Below, in pieces: positions 19,998 to 29,106 of a stretch of 64,000 nucleotides of DNA (position 1 is its first letter; each line of letters opens with the position of its first letter). Source of the stretch: Lachnospiraceae bacterium (GTDB taxonomy: Bacteria; Bacillota; Clostridia; Lachnospirales; Lachnospiraceae). Both the position numbers and the translations under genes were made by a program. The notes under the pieces are model-generated. The model searched no databases. It saw only the letters and a list, made by a program, of their open reading frames with translations, and had not been told where the DNA came from. Location: contig JAFSDJ010000074.1 of assembly GCA_017436305.1 (NCBI GenBank), positions 1 through 64,000 of the forward strand, read 5' to 3'.

Positions 19998-20029
19998 TTA
20001 AAGAAACCCTCTGCATTTCGCAGAGGGAC
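19998..20029 (-). terminator. Terminator after the helix-turn-helix regulator gene
   Basis: Minus strand: CCCTCTGC and GCAGAGGG form an 8-bp perfect stem with a 5-base loop, followed by TTTCTTT. It lies between the regulator gene and glf. Its downstream T run is modest, so partial read-through into glf is possible. Confidence 0.75.
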
Positions 20030-20047
20030 ATCCAATTATTCGGGTTC

Positions 20048-20377
20048 TTACTTTTTATACTTCTTCAACTGAGCAAAATCTTCCATAAGTCCTAATATTT
20101 TCTCTTTTCCTTCGCCATTTAATTTTAAGTAATACTGCATAACTCTGTTTTCTAATAATTTTTCAGAAACAGTTGCATCTTCCAAAGAAGCAAAGGTAAC
20201 AGGGTTTAAATTTAATTTATCGCAAATACGAACTACAGTTCCATATGCCATTCCTTCAATCCCTCTGTCTAATGCGGTAACCAGAGTACTATATGGAATA
20301 TTCATCTCAAGTGAGAATTGTCTAACACTTTTATACTGTGATAAGATTGCTTTTTTTAAAATTTGTGATTTTGTCAT
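20048..20377 (-). CDS. Small helix-turn-helix transcriptional regulator
   Basis: 109 residues from ATG 20377, with GGAGG 5 bases upstream (an upstream in-frame ATG lies 5' of that site). Residues about 1-60 form a Cro/C1-like helix-turn-helix: KSVRQFSLEMNIPYSTLVTALDRG, then YGTVVRICDKLNLNP. The last third is helical and charged (KILGLMEDFAQLKKYKK), possibly for dimerisation. It sits at the edge of the glycan region behind its own promoter, with two direct repeats in its leader that could be an autoregulatory operator. The target is unknown. Confidence 0.8.
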   Translation of the reverse strand: MTKSQILKKAILSQYKSVRQFSLEMNIPYSTLVTALDRGIEGMAYGTVVRICDKLNLNPVTFASLEDATVSEKLLENRVMQYYLKLNGEGKEKILGLMEDFAQLKKYKK

Positions 20378-20391
20378 AACTGCCTCCATAT

Positions 20392-20412
20392 AAATGTTCA
20401 TTCAAATGTTCA
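20392..20412. promoter_or_regulatory. Tandem 9-bp repeats, possible operator of the regulator gene
   Basis: AAATGTTCA occurs twice, exactly 12 bases apart (20392-20400 and 20404-20412), between the promoter and the ribosome binding site. Same-face spacing is near one helical turn. It may be the binding site of the adjacent helix-turn-helix protein; this is inference. Confidence 0.35.
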
Positions 20413-20443
20413 CTTAATTACTTATCCTTTTAGGACATTGGAT

Positions 20444-20472
20444 ATTATAGCACAGTTTTTTTCTTCTGTCAC
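20444..20472 (-). promoter_or_regulatory. Sigma-A promoter of the helix-turn-helix regulator gene
   Basis: Minus strand: -35 GTGACA (20472-20467), 17-base spacer, -10 TATAAT (20449-20444). Confidence 0.7.
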
Positions 20473-20523
20473 AAAATGTTGGAAAATTTTACAGAATTTT
20501 TCTACTTTTCCGTCACCCTCTAT

Positions 20524-21456
20524 CTATAATATCCGTTTAAAATAATCAATTGTCTTTAAAAGACCTTCCTCAAGTTGCACGGTTGGCTGCCAGCCCAATT
20601 TTTCTTTTGCAAGATCAATTACCGGCTTTCTCTGCATTGGGTCATCGCTTGGAAGTGGTTCATATACAATTTGAGAATTGGAACCGGTCAGTTCAATGAT
20701 TTTTTGGGCTAGTTCTAACATGGTAAACTCTCCCGGATTTCCAATATTAACAGGACCTGTAAAATCCTTTTCAGAGTTCATAAGCTTAATCATACCGTTG
20801 ATTAGATCATCCACATAGCAAAAACTTCTTGTCTGTTTACCATCTCCGTATATGGTAATATTCTGCCCCTTTAATGCCTGAACAATAAAATTGCTTACTA
20901 CCCTTCCATCGTTTGGATTCATCCTGGGACCGTAAGTATTGAAAATACGCATAACTTTAATTTCTACCTGATGCATTCTGTAATAATCAAAAAATAAAGT
21001 TTCTGCCATACGTTTCCCTTCATCATAGCATGCTCTGATACCAATGGGATTTACACAACCTCTATAAGATTCCGGTTGCGGGTGCACTTCCGGGTCACCG
21101 TATACTTCACTGGTACTTGCCTGCAAAATTCTGGCACCTGTCCTTTTGGCTAGACCTAATGTATTTAAAGCTCCGTAAACACTGGTTTTTGCCGTTTTAA
21201 TAGGATTATGCTGATAGTGAACCGGACTCGCCGGACATGCCAGATTGTATATCTGATCTACCTCTACATATATTGGCTCCGTTATATCATGACGTATAAA
21301 TTCAAAATAAGAATTTCCCATTAAATGTCTAATATTATCTTTACTGCCTGTAAACAAATTGTCCAGACAAATAACATCATTTCCTTCATTTAATAATCTT
21401 TCGCATAAATGTGAGCCTAAAAATCCGGCTCCTCCCGTTACTAATACACGGTTCAT
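20524..21456 (-). CDS. UDP-glucuronate decarboxylase (UDP-xylose synthase type)
   Basis: 310 residues. NAD-binding Rossmann start [13 protein letters not shown], catalytic Ser/Thr block STSEVYGDP (about 114) and Tyr-Lys pair in [10 protein letters not shown] (about 144-148). The AGF-G start with the RHDITEP and [12 protein letters not shown] blocks is typical of the UXS branch of SDR epimerases. UXS makes UDP-xylose from UDP-glucuronate. GGAG precedes the ATG. It is the last gene after 22185 and 21496 (39-base gap). A sister epimerase cannot be fully excluded, but the motif set fits UXS well. Confidence 0.88.
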   Translation of the reverse strand: MNRVLVTGGAGFLGSHLCERLLNEGNDVICLDNLFTGSKDNIRHLMGNSYFEFIRHDITEPIYVEVDQIYNLACPASPVHYQHNPIKTAKTSVYGALNTLGLAKRTGARILQASTSEVYGDPEVHPQPESYRGCVNPIGIRACYDEGKRMAETLFFDYYRMHQVEIKVMRIFNTYGPRMNPNDGRVVSNFIVQALKGQNITIYGDGKQTRSFCYVDDLINGMIKLMNSEKDFTGPVNIGNPGEFTMLELAQKIIELTGSNSQIVYEPLPSDDPMQRKPVIDLAKEKLGWQPTVQLEEGLLKTIDYFKRIL

Positions 21457-21495
21457 AATAAAACTCCTAACATCTCTTTTGTTACTGCTTACACT

Positions 21496-22188
21496 TTATT
21501 TTCTATATTTCCAGATACAATAAATGGCTCTTAAGCCATCTTTAAATCCAATTTTCTTGCCTTCCTCCATAGTGCGGGGATAATAGGAAATAGGAACTTC
21601 CTTTATACGGATGTTCATTCTGGAAATTTTAGCTGTAATTTCCGGTTCAAAACCAAACCGCTTTTCTTCAATATTTACAGACTGGATAATGTCTCTTTTA
21701 AATGCTTTGTAACAGGTTTCCATGTCGGTTAATTTTAAATGGGTAAATAAATTTGACAGTTTTGTCAAAAATTTATTGGCTAACCGGTTGGATAAATATC
21801 CCTTGGCTTTGGAATTTAAAAATCTAGAGCCGTATACTACATCTGCTTCCCCCTTTACAATAGGAGTTACTACAAGCTCATACTCCATTGGGTCATATTC
21901 TAAATCCGCGTCCTGAATAATCACAATATCACCTGTAGCATGGGCAAATCCTGTTTTTAGGGCAGCACCCTTTCCTCCGTTTTGCTCATGGTAGACAATC
22001 TTGCTTACAAGAGGCCTTACTTTTTCTTCTAAGATTTCTTTGGTGCCATCTGTGGACATATCGTCTACAACGATGATCTCTTTATTTTTAATAGGTGTTT
22101 CTAAAATCTTATTGACGATTGTGATAATATTTTCTTTTTCATTGTAACAAGGTATTACAATGGAAAGTGTGTAATTTTCTAAATTCAT
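21496..22188 (-). CDS. DPM1-like family 2 glycosyltransferase
   Basis: 230 residues with a GT-A fold: SIVIPCYNEKENI at the start, VDDMSTDGT (about 40), the metal-binding QDADLEYDP (about 92) and YGSRFLN. There is no transmembrane tail. This shape matches polyprenyl-phosphate hexose synthases (dolichol-phosphate mannose synthase-like), which charge undecaprenyl phosphate for GT-C enzymes outside the membrane. Its start overlaps the stop of the polytopic membrane gene 22185-23765 by 4 bases, so the pair is translationally coupled and probably works as donor maker plus transferase. Confidence 0.85.
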   Translation of the reverse strand: MNLENYTLSIVIPCYNEKENIITIVNKILETPIKNKEIIVVDDMSTDGTKEILEEKVRPLVSKIVYHEQNGGKGAALKTGFAHATGDIVIIQDADLEYDPMEYELVVTPIVKGEADVVYGSRFLNSKAKGYLSNRLANKFLTKLSNLFTHLKLTDMETCYKAFKRDIIQSVNIEEKRFGFEPEITAKISRMNIRIKEVPISYYPRTMEEGKKIGFKDGLRAIYCIWKYRK

Positions 22189-23765
22189 TTATTTATCCTT
22201 CCAGTTTCTCTTTTTTCCATCATTTCAATAACCATTACCATTGCCACTGCTGCCACAGCGTACATAAACGGGTAACTGTATTGAATAAAAGAAGCAGGTG
22301 CTGTTAAAAATATCACTGCTTCCCTTGCAAACAGGGATACAAACAGCACAACATAAAACCATTTTTTGTAAATAAAGGAAACAATCAGCATTACCAGTGC
22401 TATAACAAGCATTGGAATATAGGCTTCCCCACCAAAGTCAAATAGGAACAGAGCGTAATTATTGCTGCCCTCTAACGAAACCCGTTTATAAGCATCTAAC
22501 ATTTCAAATCCGTATGCTCTGTCATGGTCATAAAGATGAAAATCCGTTGCAACTACCGGTTTTAAATCAAGAACCATACTTGTATCATACTGATAAATTC
22601 CATTTGTGACAAGGAAAAGTTGGATTCTCTCTCCAAAATACAAATCCAGATTGTTAAGAATCAGCCGGAGTGCGCTTTTTATATAGGCCTTTTGTGTTGC
22701 CGCATTTGCTCCCGTCTGGGTGTAGCGACCTTCATTGTGGTCGGAGTTGTACCTGTTATAAGCACTACAGGACAGTGAATCATTATGAAGATAACCAAAT
22801 TCTGTTACCTTACTGATATTTGCCAAATCATCCTGTGCACCCTCGTAAGTCTGCTCCCTGTGAACAATTACCGATAAAGGCCTTGTTGTGGCAATAATCA
22901 AATAGTCGCTTCCATAGTACTTCTCCTCTCCTATGGACTGGGGAACCTTCAAAATCATGAAAAAGCACAGAGATGCAATAAAAAATATGCCTAGTTGCTT
23001 TTTGCTAACTTTTTGGTAAGCCACTAACAACAAAACAGGCGCAAACACAAGCAATACAATTCCCTCACTCCTCCAAAGGGATAATAAAGCGGTAAGAAAT
23101 GCCAAAAGAAGCATTTTTTTATAGCCCAGTGCCTGTCCTTTCTTTTTATCAAATATTATTAGCATAATATAAAACAAAAAGAAGCCGGAATATATTGCCG
23201 GTCTGAAGCACATTAATGCTCCTAAAAGCACAAAAGGGAATACTCCTAAAAGTCCTAACAACCACTTACTTTTTCCTCTAAAAATCTCACTGCCTTCATA
23301 AAAAATATAGCCATATACCATAGCATAGATAATATCACTTAACAGTACCGGTCCGCAGGATGCCGGGAATAAACTCATTCCAACCATATAAAACAAGGAC
23401 GTTAAATATTGATGCCAGTACACCGGGTAATATCTGGTGGCATAGGCAAAAATAATCGGGTCATCATTCATATAATATCCCGGATAGGTAATAATCAATC
23501 CTACCAGGTATACGAAAAAAAAGATAGCAAATGGAATGAGCAGTGTTTTTTTCTTCCTTGCATAAACAAGGAAGTAAAGGAAACCATAAATAAATCCAAA
23601 TACTAAGATTTTTGTCGCAATATAAAAAAAGTCCGTTGCCGCCTCATCCACCGGCAGGCAGTTCATATTTAAAGGTGCTCCGGAAAACATTTTACTATCA
23701 GTAAAAAATGTAATAAGCCAGAGAACCAATGAAGTAATCAGTAAATATCTTTGCTTTTTTTTCAT
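22185..23765 (-). CDS. Polytopic membrane protein, GT-C glycosyltransferase-like
   Basis: About 526 residues with roughly 10-12 hydrophobic segments and one longer polar stretch (about 300-400). The first loop carries ITYPGYYMNDDPIIFAYATRYYPVYWHQY: acidic residues after the first helices plus an aromatic, His-bearing stretch, as in GT-C enzymes that use polyprenyl-linked sugars. I do not recognise a named subfamily. The start is uncertain: ATG 23765 has only weak GGAAGA upstream, and a TTG at 23780 is possible. Coupled to the DPM1-like gene downstream. Confidence 0.65.
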   Translation of the reverse strand: MKKKQRYLLITSLVLWLITFFTDSKMFSGAPLNMNCLPVDEAATDFFYIATKILVFGFIYGFLYFLVYARKKKTLLIPFAIFFFVYLVGLIITYPGYYMNDDPIIFAYATRYYPVYWHQYLTSLFYMVGMSLFPASCGPVLLSDIIYAMVYGYIFYEGSEIFRGKSKWLLGLLGVFPFVLLGALMCFRPAIYSGFFLFYIMLIIFDKKKGQALGYKKMLLLAFLTALLSLWRSEGIVLLVFAPVLLLVAYQKVSKKQLGIFFIASLCFFMILKVPQSIGEEKYYGSDYLIIATTRPLSVIVHREQTYEGAQDDLANISKVTEFGYLHNDSLSCSAYNRYNSDHNEGRYTQTGANAATQKAYIKSALRLILNNLDLYFGERIQLFLVTNGIYQYDTSMVLDLKPVVATDFHLYDHDRAYGFEMLDAYKRVSLEGSNNYALFLFDFGGEAYIPMLVIALVMLIVSFIYKKWFYVVLFVSLFAREAVIFLTAPASFIQYSYPFMYAVAAVAMVMVIEMMEKRETGRINK

Positions 23766-23792
23766 ATTAAAATCTTCCAAAGTATGGTAATA

Positions 23793-23842
23793 TTGTCTTG
23801 TATGCCTTTTAATAGTATACCTCTTTTATAGTATAAAATCTA
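23793..23842. promoter_or_regulatory. Divergent promoter region, weak calls
   Basis: Between two divergent membrane-glycosyltransferase genes. Minus strand: TAGATT, 17 bases, TATACT (23842-23814). Plus strand: TTGTCT, 17 bases, TATACC (23793-23821). The two would overlap, so the genes could be expressed in competition. Both matches are imperfect. Confidence 0.3.
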
Positions 23843-23878
23843 CCATTTTTTGTGAGAACATGGCGGAAGGAGTCTTAT

Positions 23879-25867
23879 ATGATTTTAGTATTACCTATTG
23901 TGTTTTTATTATTTTTTTATTTGCAGTTAAAGAAAAGAAATGATGATTATTTTGGGTCTTTTGGTAAAGCACTGCTTTATTCGCAGCTTGCCCTTCTCGT
24001 GATTACCAATCTTTTGAGTATACCGGGAATTTTAAATGCAGTATCTGTATTTGTATGCTGGTTTTTTTTACTTGTAATTTTAATTATTCTCATTTGGAAA
24101 TATCCTTCTAAAAGCAATAAGGATGAATTTTCCCGTTTTTTACAAATAATAAAGGATTTTACCATAGCCGAAAAGATTATGGTTGCTCTTATGGGTATTT
24201 TGTTTGTGATTTTATTTTTTGCAGCCCTGTTTACAGTGCCTTATAACTATGATTCCATGACTTATCATCTTGCCAGAATCGGTCACTGGATTGACAATCA
24301 GAGTGTCAATCATTTTGTCACAAGTATTGCAAGGCAGAATTATTCACCAGTGTTAGCAGAGTATAACTTACTTCACATGTTTTTGCTGACTGGTAGCGAC
24401 AGCTTTTTAAATTTGCTTCAATATTTTGCTATGGGGATTACTGCACTTTATTTATATAAATGCGCCAGAATGATTGGAACAGACAGAAACTTTTCTATTT
24501 TGGGGGCTTTTTTGTTTGTGACTATGCCTCTTACCATTTCACAAAGCATGACAACACAGAATGACTTGTTCGCAGCTATGTGGTTTGCACTGTTTCTTTA
24601 TTATTTTCTCCGGTTTATTCAGATGGAGAAAATTGAATTTAATAAAAAAGCGGGAAATCTTTTGTTTTTAACAGCCCTTACGGTTGCTTTTGCCTTTCTA
24701 ACTAAGACAAGCATTTGTGCATCCATGATTTTTTTCCTTCCATGGCTGTTAATTGTCCGCTTAATAAAGAAAGACAATATTTCAGAATTAATAAAATCAG
24801 CTGCTTTTGCAGGAGTTTCTATTGTGGCAGTGATTAGTGAAACTCTTATCCGGAATGTGCTGTCCGCCGGTACCATTATGCCGGATACTGCCAGTGGGGA
24901 TATTATGGTTGCTACCAAAAACGTGTACTACATTATTGTAAATATTTTAAAAAATTATTCCCTGATATTAACACAGCATCTATCCGATGCTTTAAACGGA
25001 TTTATATGCCGGATTGCCATTCATACCGGAGCTGCTCTAAAGGTTGAGGTAAATAATGTGGCTATTTCATTCCACGGCTTTGATTATGTAAGACATATGA
25101 ACCGTGGAGATAATATGTATTCCCATGATATTACCCCTAGTGCTTTTGTTGGATATCTGGCGCTGCTTTGTGGCGTTATTTTGATTGTATTAGCCATCAG
25201 ACATAAAAAATCCCATTCCACCACTATTGGATTTGGTATTTCCTGCTGGCTTTCCTTTGGTTTTATTATGGCGCTGTTAAGATGGCAGCCCTGGGGAACC
25301 AGAATTATGTATCCGGCACTTGCCATGACAGTTATTATGATTGCCAATATTTTAAGCCTGCTTTTTAGTAAAATAAAGAAAAAAGGAATCATTTTGATTC
25401 CTCTTGCTCTTTTAAGTATGTATCTGGCAATCCCTTCCATTACTTACAACATGGAACCTTCTATTACCAATGTAAAGGAAGGTATGGCTAACCGTTTAAG
25501 CCGCTATTTTACTTTTAATGACAGATATGTCAGCTATATGGAAATGGCGGATGAAATGGTTACCTTATCAGAAACTGATGAAGAAACTGCTTTTTCCAAT
25601 GTGGGCGTACAAATTTCCGGAGATGGTTATGATTATCCATTATGGCTAATGTTCCGAAAGAAAATGCCTGAAACTACCTTATCCCACATTGTAACAGTGG
25701 ATACTCCTTTGTATGAAAAATCCATAGATCCACCTTCTTATATTCTTAGAATTGAGTTAGGTACCTTAAACACAGAAGACACTCTTATTTATAAAGGAGA
25801 AACCTATCAATGTATTTTTGTTTCCTCTAACGGCGAGGACGGTATTTTCCAAAAAGTAAAAAATTAA
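23879..25867 (+). CDS. Polytopic membrane glycosyltransferase (GT39/GT83-like)
   Basis: 662 residues from ATG 23879 with AAGGAG 6 bases upstream. About 11-12 membrane segments, and an extracytoplasmic C-terminal domain of about 140 residues. The first large loop holds YNYDSMTYHLARIGHWIDN (about 127-145), the Asp-bearing loop of GT-C enzymes. It would transfer a sugar from a polyprenyl-phosphate donor outside the membrane. It stands alone on the plus strand, and its 3' end overlaps the end of the convergent acyltransferase gene by 41 bases, an unusually tight tail-to-tail overlap. Confidence 0.75.
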   Translation: MILVLPIVFLLFFYLQLKKRNDDYFGSFGKALLYSQLALLVITNLLSIPGILNAVSVFVCWFFLLVILIILIWKYPSKSNKDEFSRFLQIIKDFTIAEKIMVALMGILFVILFFAALFTVPYNYDSMTYHLARIGHWIDNQSVNHFVTSIARQNYSPVLAEYNLLHMFLLTGSDSFLNLLQYFAMGITALYLYKCARMIGTDRNFSILGAFLFVTMPLTISQSMTTQNDLFAAMWFALFLYYFLRFIQMEKIEFNKKAGNLLFLTALTVAFAFLTKTSICASMIFFLPWLLIVRLIKKDNISELIKSAAFAGVSIVAVISETLIRNVLSAGTIMPDTASGDIMVATKNVYYIIVNILKNYSLILTQHLSDALNGFICRIAIHTGAALKVEVNNVAISFHGFDYVRHMNRGDNMYSHDITPSAFVGYLALLCGVILIVLAIRHKKSHSTTIGFGISCWLSFGFIMALLRWQPWGTRIMYPALAMTVIMIANILSLLFSKIKKKGIILIPLALLSMYLAIPSITYNMEPSITNVKEGMANRLSRYFTFNDRYVSYMEMADEMVTLSETDEETAFSNVGVQISGDGYDYPLWLMFRKKMPETTLSHIVTVDTPLYEKSIDPPSYILRIELGTLNTEDTLIYKGETYQCIFVSSNGEDGIFQKVKN

Positions 25868-26894
25868 GTACAGGCACTTTTTTTACAAGAAAAGTAATCA
25901 GCCATGTTAATACACTCATGACTGCAAAGGATACGGTTACTATACAGACTCCCTCAAGACTGTAAAGGCTGTATCCTTTTTTATAAAATCCAAGCATTTT
26001 TACAAAACGAAAATGTAGTACATAAATTTCCAGAGTATAAAGTCCTACCCGGGATAGAAAAGGAGTTTTATGAAACTCTGCTTTGCTTGTATTATCAATC
26101 GGTTGTTTCTTTTTTTTATATTCATAAAGCTGGTAAATTCCAAAGAAACATACAAAACTGCCAAGCAGGGAGGCTGTCATCTGGGCAAGAAGCTCCAAAG
26201 GGGAGTGAACCGTTACCATATCAAATCCAATAATCAGATATACAAACCCCACAAGGCTGATTCCCCACAAACACCACAATACATTCTTTTCTGTGAGCTT
26301 TATTAGCAACTTATTTTCTTTTTCTCTAAGAGGCAGTAAGTATCTGCTAACTAAAAATCCTAAAGTGTAATAAGGCATATAGCGAATTGACAAATGTGGA
26401 CTTAAAAAAGTATTACCGCTACGACTTTGGAGTAAAAAAAGTCCATATGCAAAGATCAAGAAAACAGCCCATTGCCAAAATTTAGGAAAGCAGTCTGCTA
26501 TTAATATTAAAACAGTAAAAATAAACAAAGTCATTAAAAACCAAAGTCCCCAGTCTAAATGAAAGAGTACGTCTTTTAATGCCTTAATGGGTGTAAAGAC
26601 ACCACTTAGCAGGTTACTTAAAAAAATCCACACAAAAAAGGGGACCAGATAGGAAACAGCCCGCTTTTTTATGACCGTTAATGCTTCTTTTATGGAGTTC
26701 ATTTTTGAAGAAAGCCCTGCCAGATAGCCACTTATCATAATAAAAAGAGGCATTTCAATAGCCTTTATGATGTCGTATACATATGGGTCACCTGCCGCAT
26801 CTACCATATTGTTTTTTACGATACAGTGACCTAACATTACAAGTACAATAGCAAAGCCTTTTACCGCATCTAAACTGGTATCTCTTGCTTTCAT
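25827..26894 (-). CDS. Acyltransferase 3 family membrane protein (1)
   Basis: 355 residues, about 10 membrane segments. N-terminus ARDTSLDAVKGFAIVLVMLGHCI carries the His of the acyltransferase-3 active site, with EMPLFIMISGYLAG following (about 48-60). Family members (OafA, WecH, YiaH) O-acetylate or succinylate surface sugars, taking acyl groups across the membrane. GGAGGAGG precedes the ATG. It is the last gene of a long operon and overlaps the next upstream acyltransferase by 4 bases. Confidence 0.88.
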   Translation of the reverse strand: MKARDTSLDAVKGFAIVLVMLGHCIVKNNMVDAAGDPYVYDIIKAIEMPLFIMISGYLAGLSSKMNSIKEALTVIKKRAVSYLVPFFVWIFLSNLLSGVFTPIKALKDVLFHLDWGLWFLMTLFIFTVLILIADCFPKFWQWAVFLIFAYGLFLLQSRSGNTFLSPHLSIRYMPYYTLGFLVSRYLLPLREKENKLLIKLTEKNVLWCLWGISLVGFVYLIIGFDMVTVHSPLELLAQMTASLLGSFVCFFGIYQLYEYKKKKQPIDNTSKAEFHKTPFLSRVGLYTLEIYVLHFRFVKMLGFYKKGYSLYSLEGVCIVTVSFAVMSVLTWLITFLVKKVPVLNFLLFGKYRPRR

Positions 26895-27940
26895 AACCTC
26901 CTCCTTTCAGACAGAGTTGATACTATTTTTTCTACCAATATGATTACCACAGTTGTTATGATAATAATAAATATTTTTACTATCCTGCTTATCAAATTCT
27001 GTTCCATAAGAGTCTCTGGAATAATTATTTGCAAAACACCCTGTCCAAAAGCAAAAACAAGCATATGGTAGCACAAAATCGTTAGCGTATGCTTACCAAA
27101 CCCTGCCATAAACTCTGTAAGCTTAAGGGCAATTTTGATTTCTAACTGCTTTAACAGCCATATGATAAAAAACGAAGAGAATATTCCGTTATACATTCCG
27201 GCTACAAGACTCTTTCCCAAATGCCCTACTGAAATATTTGCCGAACCGTTAAACTCACAGCTTAGGAAAAAGACTACTATAGCAAGAATAAGTGCTACAG
27301 GCATTTTTTTCTCTAGAAGTCCTTCCTCCCTGATAAAATAGCCGCTTACCATATAGCAGTAAAATAATGGAATACATTCCAAACTCCAAGGTAAAAGCAC
27401 AGGACAAAAATAATGAAGCAAAGCCCCAAGTACAAACATGGAAAGAGCAAACAAAAAAAGTTCCCTTTTCTTTCCTTTAGTTATCCTGAAGCTAACTTTT
27501 AAGAGCAAATAGGTTAGAAACATAGCCGTTAAAAACCACGTAGGAGAGTTTAGTATTGTCATAAAATAAACATTTGGCTCCTGCCCCGGTATGTACAGAG
27601 AATTTCTGGAATATAAAATGCCAATCAGGGCAGTTAACTGCTCCTTATGGGGAGCCTTACCGGCCAAGAAATCCTTTGCCATAAAAAATACATATAAAAA
27701 TCCGTTGCAAATAAAATAAGGAACCAGAAGTCTCCTTGCTTTTTTTGCTGCAAAGACCTTCAGTCCCTCCTCTTTATTGTAATAAGTAAGCCCTGCTGCC
27801 ACAAAGAAAACAGGCACATAGAACATCCCTCCATAAAAATTTACAAAGGGAAATTTCAGTTCTATATGGTTCATCAGAACAAGTAAGATGCCTAAAAATT
27901 TTGCCGCATCAATGTATGCTTTCCTTGTGGTCATACCCAT
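26891..27940 (-). CDS. Acyltransferase 3 family membrane protein (2)
   Basis: 349 residues, about 10 membrane segments. TRKAYIDAAKFLGILLVLMNHIEL has Asn-His in place of the commoner Gly-His before the loop; FYVPVFFVAAGLTYY follows, and an Arg-Arg-Leu-Leu-Val-Pro segment lies near 90. The likely role is O-acylation of a surface glycan or lipid-linked sugar. Its stop and start codons overlap neighbouring acyltransferase genes by 4 bases and 1 base, which indicates translational coupling of three paralogues. Confidence 0.87.
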   Translation of the reverse strand: MGMTTRKAYIDAAKFLGILLVLMNHIELKFPFVNFYGGMFYVPVFFVAAGLTYYNKEEGLKVFAAKKARRLLVPYFICNGFLYVFFMAKDFLAGKAPHKEQLTALIGILYSRNSLYIPGQEPNVYFMTILNSPTWFLTAMFLTYLLLKVSFRITKGKKRELFLFALSMFVLGALLHYFCPVLLPWSLECIPLFYCYMVSGYFIREEGLLEKKMPVALILAIVVFFLSCEFNGSANISVGHLGKSLVAGMYNGIFSSFFIIWLLKQLEIKIALKLTEFMAGFGKHTLTILCYHMLVFAFGQGVLQIIIPETLMEQNLISRIVKIFIIIITTVVIILVEKIVSTLSERRRL

Positions 27941-29106
27941 CAGGCTCCTTTTTGAAACAATTTTTTGGTAAATGTCTCTGCCAGCTTAATTGCAGGCTTC
28001 TCCACGTATTTATGCATCACCCAAGACAAACCGGTACATACCAGAATCGTAAGCACATAGTTTATAAGGGCTAACAGATGATAGTTCAGGCTGTCCTTTA
28101 AAAGCAGATAAAAGGCGGAACTAACCGTACATAATACAGGAAAATGAATCAAATAAAAACAATAGGATATTTCACTGAAAAAGTCAAACACTTTGTTGGT
28201 AAGAACCTTTTGAAGCTTTTCCAGAGAACATACACAAAACAGTACAATGGCACCGGCACCAATATAATACAATAACACTTTCGCCGGAAACAGTCCGTAA
28301 ATGGATTTTTTCACCACCTCACTATATTCTCCAATAGGCGGATATGTGGCAATTAAAAGCGCTGCGAAAAAGCCAACCCATAAAAGCCATTTTTTTCCCT
28401 GAAGCTTTTTCACCCATTTATAGTCATTGTAAAGCAAGTCACCTACTACCATACCGCATATAGGTGCTAAAAAATCACCCTTTGCCAGTAATAATGCACT
28501 AACTGCATACACCAAATACCTTGCTTTACTCTTTCCAAAAAGCACTAAAATAGCAGATACTAACATGCTTCCCATAAATTCGTAATACATAAACCATAAA
28601 GGTCCGTTATAAGTATTTGCTTCTCTAAAAAAGCAATCCCAAAGGGCTTCCTTGGCCGCTACAAAAAAATTAGGCTGAAACTGGTTGTAGCTTCCAAAAA
28701 AAGTAACAGAGTTAGCCGCTATTGCTGCTTCATCGTTTTTGTAGCAACCTAAATACATAAGAATTGCCGCTAACACATTTACAAATAAAATAGGTACTAC
28801 AAGTCGAAAATACTTCTTAAACGCTCCTTCTCCAATGGATTTTTCATTGCCTGTAAGAAAATACTTTCTTGCTATGAAAAATCCGCTTAGAATTAAAAAG
28901 AGTCTTACTGTAAATTTTCCGGCTGATATAATATTTAATGGAGAACAGCCTATGATAGCTTCAATATTTCCTGCTGTGTGGGAATCTACCGGATTTAAAC
29001 TATAAATTGCCGGATAAAATGCATTAAAGAAATGCACATGAAATACACACAAAAAGGAAAGTACTTTTATTCCATTTAGAAAATTTAATCTTTCTACCTT
29101 TTTCAT
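27940..29106 (-). CDS. Acyltransferase 3 family membrane protein (3)
   Basis: 388 residues, about 10 membrane segments. RLNFLNGIKVLSFLCVFHVHFF carries the active-site His region; KFTVRLFLILSGFFIARKYF (about 60-80) and WFMYYEFMGSM (about 170) match the family. The large spacing of the first loop and a C-terminal CYFLIHFPVL segment resemble OafA-type proteins that lack the extra SGNH domain. Overlaps the GT-C-like gene upstream by 4 bases. Substrate unknown. Confidence 0.88.
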   Translation of the reverse strand: MKKVERLNFLNGIKVLSFLCVFHVHFFNAFYPAIYSLNPVDSHTAGNIEAIIGCSPLNIISAGKFTVRLFLILSGFFIARKYFLTGNEKSIGEGAFKKYFRLVVPILFVNVLAAILMYLGCYKNDEAAIAANSVTFFGSYNQFQPNFFVAAKEALWDCFFREANTYNGPLWFMYYEFMGSMLVSAILVLFGKSKARYLVYAVSALLLAKGDFLAPICGMVVGDLLYNDYKWVKKLQGKKWLLWVGFFAALLIATYPPIGEYSEVVKKSIYGLFPAKVLLYYIGAGAIVLFCVCSLEKLQKVLTNKVFDFFSEISYCFYLIHFPVLCTVSSAFYLLLKDSLNYHLLALINYVLTILVCTGLSWVMHKYVEKPAIKLAETFTKKLFQKGA

